From positions 3,949,699-4,013,698 of the forward strand of contig QVOM02000126.1 of NCBI GenBank assembly GCA_003586115.2: a stretch of 64,000 nucleotides of DNA. Direction: 5' to 3'. Below, one piece after another: positions 1 through 10,463 of the stretch. The stretch comes from Salvator merianae (lineage: Eukaryota > Chordata > Lepidosauria > Squamata > Teiidae). The notes under the pieces are model-generated. The model was not told where the DNA came from and did no database searches. It worked only from the letters and a program-made list of their open reading frames with translations. The position numbers and the translations under genes were made by a program. Every line of letters begins with the position of its first letter. Position 1 is the first letter of the stretch.

Positions 1-172
1 CTTATCTGAAAACGCCGAAACAGCAGACATTCAGAGACCAAGGTAACTGCTTATCAGGAATGCCGTAAGCAGCAGAAATTCTCCCTTCTTTTACAAAAAC
101 ATTTCTGCCTGTATCTGTTTCTAACAGCATCATTTTGAGTGGCAACCATGGTGTGAAGAAGCAACCTAATAT
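1..172. other. unassigned sequence
   Basis: No repeat or coding feature recognised in this stretch. Confidence 0.4.
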
Positions 173-231
173 GAACATAAGTGAAGCCCTGCTGGATCAG
201 GTCACAGCCCATCTAGTCCAGCATCTTGTTT
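173..231 (-). mobile_element. CR1-type LINE 3' end, short fragment
   Basis: Antisense to the 3' tail seen in full elsewhere in the window (e.g. 49120-49500). The diagnostic block GCCCTGCTGGATCAGG and CATCTAGTCCAGCATC is present. The fragment stops abruptly at about 231, where sequence resembling a family A transposon begins. Confidence 0.75.
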
Positions 232-385
232 CCAGGTGTGAACACTGCAAGTGGACGGGTAGGGTGGTGCGGACACATTGTGATTGCCATCGCAATGTCC
301 GGCCACGCGCCAGAGGTTGCCATGACTGCTTTCATGGTGATTGGACCTGCCCTGGACCATACCAAGCCGTTAAGTGTGAATAGGC
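232..385. mobile_element. family A MITE, truncated
   Basis: It begins with CCAGGTGTGAACACTGCA, one arm of the internal hairpin of family A, and ends with AAGTGTGAATAGGC, a degenerate family A terminus. The left terminus is missing. An internal imperfect palindrome (GGACA...ATTG / CAATGTCC) lies near 278-300. Confidence 0.5.
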
Positions 386-945
386 TGTGCTGTCTATATT
401 TATGTTGAATGGTACTGCATTATGGTCACTGTTCACATTTGGGTCACAGTGACGTCAAGTCCAAGATCCCTTTTCCCCTGCTTGGTTCCACAACCATCTG
501 CTCTAGGGAACAATTATTTAGCATATCCAAGAATTTTATCTCTCACATAAGCTGAACAAGAGTTCACCCAATCTATAGTTGTGGACGTTCTCCTTCCCTT
601 TTTAGATGCCTCTTGGCCTTGACTTCTAAATACCATTCTCTCTTGAGAGTTTGGGTTAGGAGGATGACAACATGTCCCTAATATTAAGCTTGCTTTCTGG
701 TCTGGTATTCTTACCCACAATGCCCCAGTGGAAGGGTCTGATTCAGCTAGGCTGCATCCAGACAGGGGGAATATGCCACCAATACAGTGCCACTATGTTG
801 GGTTGCCACATGTATCTGTGGCAACCCCACCATAGCCATGCTATATCTCCCCCAAAACATGCAGTAGCCTATTTTGGGAAAACTCAACTCTCCTGGCAGG
901 TTTTCCTGAAATAGCACTGAAACCTACCTTGTGGATGGAGGTAAC
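386..945. other. unassigned sequence
   Basis: No recognised repeat and no supported gene. The open frames here are short and without family resemblance. Confidence 0.4.
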
Positions 946-949
946 CATC

Positions 950-1140
950 ATTGTTTGCACATGGGCCAGAAAAGATGGCCGTGCGTGCAGAGTAGTCGCA
1001 ATCATGCACATCTGGGTATTTCAATACCCAGATGTTCACATCCACCACACATGTGTATGGGCTGAAAAGACAGCTGTGCGTGCACAGCGGTTACAATCAT
1101 TCACTTCCGGATATTTTGCACTGGTGTAATACCTGGAAGT
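950..1140. repeat. degenerate ~95-bp tandem duplication with a hairpin between copies
   Basis: A block containing GGGCCAGAAAAGATGGC, GTGCGTGCA and GCAATCAT (about 963-1006) is repeated with substitutions as GGGCTGAAAAGACAGC, GTGCGTGCA and ACAATCAT (about 1058-1100). Between them lies a 12-bp stem, CATCTGGGTATT (1009-1020) with AATACCCAGATG (1023-1034), and a 2-nt loop. Confidence 0.65.
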
Positions 1141-1145
1141 GAGCA

Positions 1146-2284
1146 GCCCCCAAAAGTGCAATGACAGCAGGCAATTAATGCAGAGGGGCCTTTCTCTGGA
1201 ATATTGCCTGCTGGTGCTTTATTTAACTGGTATCTGGAGTCGGCCCTAGACATTCTAGCTCTGGTTCAAAATGAAGATCTGGCCTCAGAGCCTGAGTACA
1301 CTCTCCCTTTCCCCTTCATACCTGTTTCGGTTCAGGATTGGCTATTGGGTGCAAAATCGACTATATTTGATGGCATCAGTTTTTGTGTGCGTTTGCGCAG
1401 AATTGCACCCTCAATGATGTGTCCACCTACCATTAGCTCTTCATATTCTGACGCCTAGTGCCACTTCCTTTTAATGGTCTTGTCCTCCTCCCCACCAGTC
1501 CCAGAGGTACCAGCCACTATTTCTAGTGATGGTAGCCACTATCTGGAACACCTGACATGATGGCCACTTCTCCACTTCATCGGGAGTACCTGCTGAAAGT
1601 GTCTTCGCCCCCATGTCTCCACTCACGGCAGCAAAAAGCAGTGGTGGCCCCCATCATCTTCTGAGGTACCTGTTCTACGGGGTGCAATTTCTCCTCCTCA
1701 TCTCATGTGCCTTCGATCACTGCTTTAAATGATCTCTCCATGCTCCAATATGGAAAAGTGGAGGCATCTTTTGGATTGGGATCATGGTGCCTCCCCCCCC
1801 CCGTAGCAGTGAAGAAGCCAGCTCCTTCATCAAGTGGAGACCTGGCTAATTTTTCTTCTGTGCAGCCAGAACACTGGCATACTATTTTGGGAGAAGTCAC
1901 GCCACTTCCTTTCCTCCTTCAATTTGGCATCCCCAATTATATATGGTCACAAGACAAGGGAACTTTCTGGGACCCAGAGAGCACAGACAGGATGTGCTTC
2001 CTTAGAAAGAAGACTGTAAAATGATGCAGAAAACTCTATTTTATGGGTACAAAAAGTTTGCGTTCTTATGGAAAACATGGAATTCAAGTGCTAGAATCCC
2101 TCAACAAATATATGATTTGTTTGAACACAAAAGATGCCCAAGGAAATTCTTCCACACCCAAAAGCAGTAGGATTGCATCGCCTTATCCTACATTGCAATG
2201 TGTCTGTATGAAGGTTTTAGCCTTACGCATTTACCCCCTTGAACAGTTATGCAGATTTAAACTTTTCTCCCTTCCTTATGAGTC
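1146..2284. other. unassigned sequence
   Basis: No repeat family recognised. A C-rich run lies near 1793-1802. Frames such as 1707-2024 (+) have no family resemblance and I do not call them genes. Confidence 0.4.
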
Positions 2285-2583
2285 ATGTGAGGCACGGTGG
2301 CGCAGAAGGCTAAGGCACTGATCTCTCAATAGGAGGATCAGAGTTCAAGGCCCTGTCTGCTGTGTAGAGGGGATAAGCGCCCTCTACTGGCCTCTAGCTC
2401 CAGTCAACCTAGCTGTTCGAAAGCAAGTAATTGCAAGTAGATAAATAGGGAGCATCACATTGTGTGATGCAGAAGATAGACAGATGTAAGCCTTCGGGCA
2501 AAAAATAACCTTGTAAGCCGCTTTGAGTCAGTTTCGGCCGAGAAAAGCGGGGTATAAAAACCAAGTTCTTCTTCTTCTTCTTA
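2285..2583 (+). mobile_element. Sauria-type SINE (tRNA head, BovB-like tail)
   Basis: The 5' head carries a Pol III A box (GGTGGCGCAGAAGG) and a B box-like GAGTTCAAGGCCC about 45 bases later. The middle contains CGCCCTCTACTGGCC. The 3' end reads GTAAGCCGCTTTGAG followed by AAAAGCGGGGTATAAA, the tail type shared by squamate SINEs and BovB LINEs, then a (TTC)n run. The head-to-tail length of about 300 bp suggests a near full-length copy. Non-coding and mobilised in trans by a LINE. The assignment uses family knowledge, not a library search. Confidence 0.8.
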
Positions 2584-2707
2584 AGACCCAAGTTTATTTT
2601 CCTATTTTTTTAAAAAAAGGTGTTATTTTCCTCCTGTAATCTTTTGTGTCATGCTCCTCCTGATAATAATGTCAAGCTGTCACTCCTTGCCACCAGAAGA
2701 TTATCTT

Positions 2708-3120
2708 GAGCCCTTTCTGCATGAAAGGTTGTAGAAAGGTTGTAGGCCCCATAGATCCACATGTAAATGTGGATCTAGGTGGCCACACTACCTGCTGGAA
2801 CACTGAGTCTGCTTTACATGGAGCGTGATCCTGATCACATAGGCCCTGATCTGGATCACTGGTAGTCATGATTAATTGTGACTTCTGGGTGGACCAGCAG
2901 GCCCTAATCCCAAACAAGGAGGCATGCCATGCAGAGGTATGCCTCCATGTTCGGGACTATGGGGAAGCAATCTTGGCAGCATGCCAAATTGTACCCTGAA
3001 ATGCTGCCCCAGAGGGTCCCAAATCTAGGAACTTTTGTCCTTAGCCCTTGGAGGCCTCTGTGTCTGGCTTTGAAGCATGCGTGTGCTTCGGGGGCATGGC
3101 ACCACAGTGTAGACTGACCA
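2708..3120 (+). mobile_element. family D MITE, truncated at right
   Basis: Starts GAGCCCTTTCTGCATG, a variant of the family D terminus, and shares GATCC/GATCA-rich internal palindromes with the copies at 3809 and 61745. A perfect 11-bp stem lies at 2752-2762 / 2767-2777 (TAGATCCACAT). The right end is replaced by family A sequence. Confidence 0.6.
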
Positions 3121-3309
3121 GGATTAGCGCCATCATGTAGACAGAAGCAGGTGTGAATGCTGCTGACCAGGAGCAGTCCAGCTGCTCCCATTACAGCTGT
3201 GAACAACAATTTAGTTGTTGCATTTGAGCGCTAGGGTCTCTGCAGAGTGCAGCTGCACTGTGCTAGTAAACATCCGGACACTCACTAGCACTAAAGTGTG
3301 AACAGGCCC
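3121..3309 (-). mobile_element. family A MITE, right-hand part
   Basis: Contains the hairpin modules AGCAGGTGTGAATGCTGC, GGAGCAGTCCAGCTGCTCC and AACAACAATTTAGTTGTT. It ends with the H1 hairpin (GTGCTAGTAAACATCCGG then ACACTCACTAGCAC) and the terminus AAGTGTGAACAGGCCC. The left half is missing. Confidence 0.7.
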
Positions 3310-3808
3310 AAACTGTTCTATAGTCTTCTAGTTCTGGAGAGACGTGAGGGATAGAGATTCTTTTGGACTAGTCCACAATGACCTTTTTGAGAGTATTAAG
3401 GGCCCCTTCCCTCAGGAAAACAATTTTAACACCAGTCAGATTCTCCTGCCTGGTCCTCATGGCCAGCTAAAAGAAACCAAGCAATACAGGACTTTGGCTG
3501 GTTGGCCAAACATCTCCAGGATCCATGACCTTGCCTTCAGTAGGTGCCAGCTGAATCCCATCAATGGAATTGTAATAGCGTTTTGAGGACAGACCCGATA
3601 AATCAGAGAAGAGACGTCAAGGTTGGCATTTTGTTACTTATCTGCAGAGCATTTGGTAAGGCTTGTCGTATTAGGCTACTGAATAACTTGCATTTCTAGG
3701 AGGCTTCCCAGAACAGCTGAAACCTGCCCTTGCCTAGAAAAGCTCAAAAGAATGGCACTGCGCCAATGCAATTGCAACAAGCAATGAATATGAATGGAAA
3801 CCCATTTA
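3310..3808. other. unassigned sequence
   Basis: No recognised repeat or gene. Confidence 0.4.
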
Positions 3809-4300
3809 GATTCTTTCTGCATGGGCCCTTAATCTAGATTAAGGGCCATATAGTAAGCATCTGGACTTCTAGATCTGCATGTTAATGTGGATCAATGTGA
3901 CCCCTCCCCTCCATTAGTATGGCTCCACCTGCTTTAGACAGAGTGTGATCCCGATCAGGGAGGATCTAATCAGGATTACTGGTAGACTCGTTTAATTGGG
4001 TCTACCACTGGGACCAGTGGCCCTGATCCAGAACATGGGAGGCGTACGGAAGACACCCCTCCCATATTTGTTATTACTGGGGAACAGATTTCAGGGGTGT
4101 GTCATAGCTCACTGCCAAAATATGTCCCCCAGAGACCCCAAGGCTACGAACTTTTGTTCCTAGCCCTCAGAAGCATGGAAGTGCAGCCATGAAACTTGTG
4201 CAGATGGTGCTAATTCCACTCATGCCTTCCTGTATTTGGAATCAGTGGGCCTGACTGTTCCAGACCTACTGATTCCAAATGTGGGCCTTTCTGCCGAAAA
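3809..4300 (+). mobile_element. family D MITE, degenerate
   Basis: Aligns by eye with 61745-62182: CTTTCTGCA terminus, AGACAGAGTGTGATCC, GGTAGACTCGTTTAATT, CAGTGGCCCTGATCC, then CTAGGAACTTTTGTTCCTAG-like hairpin sequence. A perfect 24-bp palindrome at 3824-3847 (GGCCCTTAATCT / AGATTAAGGGCC) sits next to the left end. The right terminus is unclear. Confidence 0.6.
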
Positions 4301-4324
4301 CAGAAGTAACCTGAAATCTTTGAA

Positions 4325-4500
4325 GGTCAAACTTATTTTGTGAATTTGTGTTCCACCTTTCTTCCAAAGAACTCAGTATTCTCCTTCCCTTCATGTTATC
4401 CTCAGAACAGACCTGCGGCATGGTTATGGGGAGAGTCAGTCACTGGCCCAAGGTAATTCAGTGTGGTTCTGTGGCTCAATGAGGATTTTGCTTGACCTTA
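4325..4500 (-). repeat. MIR-like ancient SINE/LINE core
   Basis: Contains TTATCCTCAGAACA, GAGAGTCAGTCACTGGCC and CAAGGTAATTCAGTG in the order typical of MIR-like sequences of amniotes. Diverged. Strand is uncertain. Confidence 0.5.
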
Positions 4501-4510
4501 GACAAAAGAT

Positions 4511-4712
4511 GGAGTAGCTGTAGCTCAGTGGTAAAGCAAACATCCTGGAAAGCAGGTGGTCACCGGTTCTATCCCCAGCCTCTCCCCAGAAGATGGCAAT
4601 AGCAAACCACTTCTAAATCACTGCTAAGAAAACTGCACAGAGGTGCCTATGGAGGTGTCCATGCAGTCAAGCAGGTGTCGGTCACGACTTGGTGGTACCT
4701 GACAAGACACAA
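4511..4712 (+). mobile_element. tRNA-derived SINE
   Basis: A box TAGCTCAGTGG and B box GGTTCTATCCC lie at tRNA-like spacing. A body follows with CAGAAGATGGCAATAGC, ACCACTTCT and GACTTGGTGGTACC, shared with copies at 47668 and 59587. It is not a tRNA gene, because the body continues far past the tRNA head and no cloverleaf 3' end is present. Confidence 0.8.
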
Positions 4713-5075
4713 GGTGCCCAACCATGGCCTTCTGGATGTTCCTGAACTATAACACACATCATTCAATTCCCAGTTCCAAAGTTCAACTCCCAAATTGCCT
4801 CCAACACTCAAAACAGACTTGTGGTATACTTAACACTTATGGCCCATGCATGTGTGGGGGAAAGTGGTTCAGTGGCTAACCTGTAGACTCCAGATGCAAA
4901 CAACCCTAGCACAGTACAGCTCAGGAGTTCTCAGCTGTTCCCTTCCACCAGAGGTTCCTGAAAGGCAACTCCCAACATTCCCTGCCCAGCAGCCCCATGG
5001 ATGGGCAGAAACAGAATGTTAAGTGCTGAATTCTGGGAGTTGTAGTTCAGGAACATCCAGAGGGCTGCAGCTGAG
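4713..5075. repeat. dispersed palindromic repeat ('ctggatgttcctgaactataac' type), two parts
   Basis: CATGGCCTTCTGGATGTTCC (about 4724) and GAATTCTGGGAGTTGTAG (about 5029) with TTCAGGAACATCCAGAGG form the two arms of a common squamate dispersed repeat. Between the arms CAACTCCCAACATTCCC is one half of an inverted partner. Related pieces lie at 13893-13990, 31640-31735 and 33575-33640. Confidence 0.5.
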
Positions 5076-5707
5076 CATCCCTGTCCTAGACTGACACTTT
5101 AGCTGCTGTATAATGCTGGTTCTTCATGGAAAGATCAATTCAAAGTTCCACACGTGTACTGCAGGGTCATATGATTGCATAAAGTGATCCCTGACGCAAC
5201 GCGGTTATGTTCAGTGATGAAGCTTCAATGCCCACTTTTGTGTCAATGACCAACATTATCAGTGGATTGCAGTAACCGATGGGCTTAGAGTACATTGTAT
5301 TATTGCACTCTAGAGGTCAGAAAAAAGAGCACATAATATAGCTGTAATGGACAGACAGAAAAAAGGCCTCTTTTAGATAGGGCACTGGGATCATTTTAGG
5401 GTACCTTTTAGAAGGGTCTCCACTAGCTGTTCTCCCAAGGGTGAGGAGACTCATTGGAAGCTCTGTCTGATGGGGAGACAATTGCCTTTGCTTTCCTACT
5501 ATTCTCTGGGTGGGATATTCCTGCCCAGTGCCTGGGTAAAATTTGGGCAATGCCACACAATTTCCCTTGCGTTCTTGGCTTCCCATCGCTTCTGTCAGCT
5601 GATTTTCCTACTCCTCCGAAGCTGCCTACACAGCTCTAGGCAATCTCAACCAGCTGTTCTCATCTAAAAGTCCCAAGAGATTTGGCAGGCATAAATGAAG
5701 GTAGATC
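5076..5707. other. unassigned sequence
   Basis: No recognised repeat or gene. Confidence 0.4.
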
Positions 5708-5710
5708 TCA

Positions 5711-6240
5711 GGGCCTGTCTGCATGGGGATGCCCTGAGCTGTCTGACCACTGTCTGCCAGCTCTGAAGGCTGCTCCAATCATCTGAGCCGGTGTTGGAGC
5801 CTTTGAAGACCAGGATCTTTCATTCCCTGCCTTCAAAGTTTTCGGGGCAGCTTTTTTCAGCGGCATAGCCCTTCTGGCACCACTTCCAGCAGCACTTTCT
5901 GGAGCACCACCAAAAAGGGTCCCCCATTTGGACACTTGTCCACTGGTAGACCTCAGTTTCAAAGTCTACCAATAGAGCACCATAGGGCATGATTTTGGGT
6001 ACCCTGTCCTGCTTTATGCTCTGTCCTGCGTGGATGGCGCATTCTGGAGGGGTGGAACCTCTGCTATCCTGCACTAACAGGCCTCTTAGACCCCTTCCCA
6101 GGACAGGCTTGGGTGAGTGCAGAAAGAGCCTCAAGTTGTGTCTGTCAGAATCACCGTCCCGTGGCTCATGCCCCCTTCTGAGAAATCCAGGCATCAGTTC
6201 TATGCTATTCTGTTTGTTGATAACAGAACACAAAGGGCCA
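5711..6240. mobile_element. possible family D-like element, left end only
   Basis: GGGCCTGTCTGCATGGGG at 5711 matches the shared terminus. AGACCAGGATCTTTCATTCC recalls AGACCAGGAATTTTAATCCC in the element at 13998. I could not find a matching right terminus, so the end is a guess. The long minus-strand frame across it (5820-6299) has no recognisable domain. Confidence 0.35.
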
Positions 6241-7126
6241 AGAAGTGGCCAAGGCATATACTGAAGTTCCATTCTTGCCTGATTTTCCCTGGATCGCATA
6301 ATCTCACCAACCCAGGCGCAATTCTCAAAACAACTTACAGCTTCCCAGACACGTTATCAGCGTACCAAAGCAAATCACCACAAAGAGAGAATGCAGAATC
6401 TGTGAGAAAGGCCAGCAAGCATGGCTGAGACTGGGTAACAGGGAAAGAGGGCAGCGCAGAGGCTACGTCCATGGTGCTGACAGTGTCTCTACAGGCCATC
6501 AAACCACATTGGAGGGCCATTGCACCCTGCCCATCTCCACAGTACTCCCCCACCAGGAGGGGCTTGAGGACATGTGGAGGGGCTTCAATGCCCCTCCAAA
6601 CTGCAAAACGTACAGCGCGCAAGGGGCAACTCTGAGGCTGCTTCACGCGCAATGAGCCAGGCCTTTGTTGTGGTGAAATGTGCCACATTTCCGTCCAGCC
6701 CTGCTGCACCTGTGCATGGAGAGTGAGTAGGCCCTCCAAGTGCAGGTGCAGAAAGTTGAAAATGGCTGCCTTGGGCTGGCAGTGAAGCCGTCAAGCTCCT
6801 CTCTGAGGCTGCCCTGAGGCTGCCAGGGCAACCCAGTTTGGCAGAGTGGTCAGTTCAGTGGAAACATGTCCACACAAACCGCTTGAAGGAGCCATATAAG
6901 GAAATATAATACTGAAGAGGAAATCGTTTTCCAAGCCAAGGTGCTTTCCCCTCTGAGGATAATTTCAGTTCACATGTGGATTTAATTACATGACTGGTGT
7001 CAGAATCACCACTCTAGTCCCAGAGTCAGGAATAAGGCAGAGTATAACTCTAACATATTCTCTAACTTTATTGTGATAACAGAATACAGTGAGTATAGGC
7101 AAGCTTCAGATATATGAAGCATCTTA
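6241..7126. other. unassigned sequence
   Basis: No repeat family recognised and no supported gene. Overlapping frames on both strands (6335-6831) look like chance frames in GC-richer sequence. Confidence 0.4.
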
Positions 7127-7605
7127 GGGCCTGTTCTCACTTTCCACCTTAGAATGGGCTAATTAGCCCATTCTAAGGTGGAACAGACCCCATCGTGTAG
7201 ACACTGGCCCTTTCTGCACTTGGCCTTATACCAGTTTATATCCTGGAATAGGGACCTGCCATCTGCATGCTAGTAGGAACTATGGCAGGCCCCACACAGG
7301 GCCTGCTGTAAACTCCACTAGCATGCAGATAGCAGGTCCCTGTTCTGGGATATGATCCAGAATAAAGCCAAGTGCAGAAAGGGCCACTGTCTGCACAATG
7401 GGGCCTAAAAACTAACTCGAAGCCGGCTACCGGCATTTGCATGCATGAACACTTGTAACTATGCTTGATCCTTGCCACGACAGCGGCTGGCAAGTGGCCG
7501 GCTGCTGCCATGGCAACCAGCAGAAGTGCTACGCGCATGCGCAATGGGGCCCATGTGACGTCCCACTCGGGCCCACAATGCCCTGATTGGGCCTGCAACA
7601 CCGGA
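7127..7605 (-). mobile_element. A-long MITE, interrupted by a family C element
   Basis: Starts GGGCCTGTTCTCACTTTCC after TTA. Next to the terminus lies a perfect 42-bp palindrome at 7142-7183 (TTCCACCTTAGAATGGGCTAA and its complement). A family C element is inserted at 7206-7385 with ACT on both sides. Beyond it the sequence continues with CCATGGCAACCAGCAG, GCGCATGCGCAATGGGGCCC and CCTGATTGGGCCTGC, modules shared with 43583-44408. The right terminus is not clear. Confidence 0.65.
7206..7385. mobile_element. family C palindromic MITE, 180 bp
   Basis: Ends GGCCCTTTCTGCACTTGG and CCAAGTGCAGAAAGGGCC are exact complements, flanked by the 3-bp duplication ACT (7203-7205, 7386-7388). The two halves remain complementary far inward (ATATCCTGGAATAGGGACCT against its partner). 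Non-coding. Inserted in an A-long element. Confidence 0.9.
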
Positions 7606-7684
7606 CAATGCTTCTGAAAGATGCTGAACAGTTGGTAGCTGGGCATCTGAAGGAAAGTTGTTACATGACGTGATTGCACACAAA

Positions 7685-8282
7685 GGGCCTTCTTGCACTG
7701 AGCTCGGTAGACCATTCCCAGTAGTCGGCTTCGGACCGGAGAGGTTAGGGAATGCTCGGTGCCATTCGCACTCCCGGCCAGCGGAACGGACCCGAAGCCG
7801 ACCAGCAGAGGGAACAGTGCGAATGGCAGCCACTAGTTCGGTACCCGCTTCGTACCTGCTTCGCACCTTCGCACCCACTTCGTACCCAGAGGGCTGGTTA
7901 CGAAGCCGGCTTTGTACCGGCAGCTCGGTTACTCAGCCGAAAGGGCTATCCCGGGTACGAAGTATCGTACCGGGGTACGAAGCAGCGGAGCGAGGTACGG
8001 AAACTTCGCACCCTGGATGCGAAGCAGTGGACCGCACATGCGTAGCCGCAACAGCCACACCCGACGCCGAGGCAAACAGTACGAAAGCACCATGCCCAAT
8101 CTTCGCTCCATCGCGCAGGTCGGGATGAAGACATCGTTTTTGTTGTCTTGCCTTATCCAGCTTTGGGTTCGGATCGGGTACGAAGCGGTCAGGATCGGGT
8201 GAGGCGCGCGCCCGCGGCAGTGCGAACACTCCGTTCTAGCGAGCGGGCTGGAATGGTCTACCGCTACAGTGCGAAAAGGCCC
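7685..8282 (-). mobile_element. family B CpG-rich MITE, complete
   Basis: Ends GGGCCTTCTTGCACT and AGTGCGAAAAGGCCC, flanked by AAA (7682-7684, 8283-8285). The interior is very CpG-rich with many GTACGAAGC-like repeats and a GGCGCGCGCCCGCGG block. It is roughly 90% similar by eye to 10464-11064 in inverted orientation. Several overlapping open frames (7658-8229, both strands) follow from the composition and carry no domain. Confidence 0.9.
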
Positions 8283-10463
8283 AAAGAGGCCCCCAGGTTA
8301 TGTTAGAGTCACTTTTTAAATGGGCTTGCGCTGATTTTATTTGAATTTTATTGTATTCTGGGTTTTCAGAGTTTTTCCATTTGAGTTTTCCATTTGCAGA
8401 TATTTCCCAACTTGACCAGTGGAAAGAATTGCTTAGTGATTCTTGCGTAGTGATGCCTGATAGTTGGGGATGGTAACCAAAGAATGAGAGGATTAGTTCT
8501 GTAGACTCTCATACAACGTCTAAGCTGACAATCATTAATGAACACTTGGGCAAAGAAGAAGGGACTCAGCTACTGCCAAAATGGGAAGGATTAGTGCAAC
8601 AGCAACGCCCAGGAAATCAAGGGCAAAGTACACATAACGGGCAGTCACATGCTTGTGAGATACGACAAGCTGCTATATATTTTGCAACCAACTACAAGAG
8701 AGTCTTTACACTGAAGATGCGACCTAGTTAGGTAGCAAAACATCTGTAGTTTGCTAGCCCTGAGCTTCAGATTTTTGCTGCCATAGTTTTATTGTATTGC
8801 TGTGAAGCATTTCGGTATTTTATTGTATTGCTGTGAAGCATTTTGGTATCACTAAAGACAGGCTATATACAACCGTTTTTAACGAAAGCTAACAAAAACA
8901 AAATGCTGGTCTACTGTTATACTGGACAGAATCTTTTCCTTCATTAATTAGTAGCTCTGCTCGTGTGAGGGTGTGTTAATATGTTATAATACAGGCACCC
9001 TATCCTTGAACTTTTTGAGAAAGGTCCTCTTACGGGCAAGGCCAGTCAAAAAGCTGGGATTGAGTGTTGTTATCAAGATTATGTTACTTTCACAATCTAA
9101 CAGTAGGGGGAGCTCTTGTAAAGAGAAACACTGGCTCTGGCTGGTAAATATGCAATCTTTTAAAAGTTAGACTAAAAAGCTATGGGGCGGGGGGCAAAAG
9201 CCATGAAATTTTAAGTTAGTGGACCATAAGTGCACTTGGACTCTTGACCTTGGCTAGTACAGTGTAGCAGTTTTGCCAAATTAATCTGCTTGGGAAAGAA
9301 CGCTACTCAACCATAATCAGTCATAGCATGTACAGCTTTCTTGCCAATAATGTAAAGGTAAAAACTGGGAAATGATGTGCAGTGAAAAACTTTCTCCAGC
9401 TACAGGCAAGCATTGCGTTTGTTTTGCTGCAATTTTTAAAAAACTGCTGTCACGATTAATTCATAAATTATGTTGCATTTAATAGTAAATTTGAGGCAGA
9501 GGAGGAAGGCAGCTAGATTCCCAGATCTTTCTGTTGATACTGTTTTGGATGCTTCTGTTGCTACGCTCTTTCCATTCAAGCTGGAAAGCTGCAACAGCTG
9601 TGGCATTAAAAATTGGGTTGCATACGAACACCTGCACGTTCACTTTTTTCTTCTCTTATCCGATCCTTGTTCCCTTTTGTGCTTCACCCATCAACCTGCA
9701 AGGAGTCTGCTTGCGGTTGTTGATAGGCAAAGGGAAAAGCTTTCTATAAGCAATTGATTGCACATTAATTGTGCATGCTGCACAGCACCTGATTCAGATT
9801 TTGCCATTAATGATAAACGTTTAGTGATCTAGTATATATTGGTTAATCTCCTATGACAGTTACATTCCTGTGTCAAAGCAATTCTAATTTATAATTTATA
9901 CTTTTATATTCTGTTAGAATTTTAATATTTTAATAATATAGTTTAATTCTTGGCGACTGCATGGATTTATCTGTTCTGTTCTCCTGGCAATTCTGTGCTC
10001 GTGGCTTGCCGTTGCATTCTTCCAGAATGTTTTTTTTCAGCTTTCTAATCTCTCCTGCAGTCCCGAGATTTCTGGGTGGTCCCGTTCAAAACCCTGTTTA
10101 ACTTTTCAAGATCAGCCAAGATTGGCAAAGTGCTGCCACCTGCTGATGCTGAAGGGAGAAACAATGACATTTGCAACCACACATAGCTCTGATAGGACCA
10201 TTTCCCCTGTCCTGAAGATGCCCTAAAAATAACTTCTCCCCACCAGAGAGGAAGGAGACTGCACAACAGGTACCCAGGAAGAAGCATATTGGAAATCTGA
10301 ACAGGTTGACCTCACCACTTTTGAAGCATTGTGAAACCATATATTCATTTTGCATCTGACATTTTGTGTTCTTTTGCCTAGTTCCTTCCCTCCCTTCTTT
10401 GGACCTGCTTCTTTGGTTTTGAATAAGGATTGGTTGGTGTCCCACAAGTGCTTCCCCAACTAT
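8283..10463. other. unassigned AT-richer sequence
   Basis: About 2.2 kb between the two inverted family B copies. Apart from a short tandem duplication at 8787-8848, no repeat family or gene is recognisable. A microRNA, enhancer or exon cannot be ruled out by eye. Confidence 0.4.
8787..8848. repeat. 31-bp tandem duplication
   Basis: TTTTATTGTATTGCTGTGAA-containing unit at 8787-8817 repeats at 8818-8848 with one difference (TTTCGG versus TTTTGG). Confidence 0.9.

Noticed and set aside
4511..4600. tRNA gene
   Set aside because: A and B boxes are present, but the sequence continues as a SINE body shared with 47668 and 59587, and no acceptor 3' arm closes the cloverleaf.
5820..6299. 159-codon minus-strand frame as a gene
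   Set aside because: No domain recognised. It spans a probable transposon and shares the region with plus-strand frames of similar size.
7206..7385. Assignment of GGGCC-end elements to hAT
   Set aside because: I first read the ends as hAT-like, but flanks show 3-bp rather than 8-bp duplications in twelve copies.
7236..7715. 159-codon minus-strand frame as a gene
   Set aside because: It crosses the boundary between a family C insertion, the interrupted A-long element and the next family B element, so it is a chance frame.
7658..8229. Several overlapping open frames of 96-156 codons on both strands as genes
   Set aside because: They lie wholly within or across the ends of a CpG-rich family B transposon, which has few stop codons by composition. 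The same frames recur inverted at 10544-11004.
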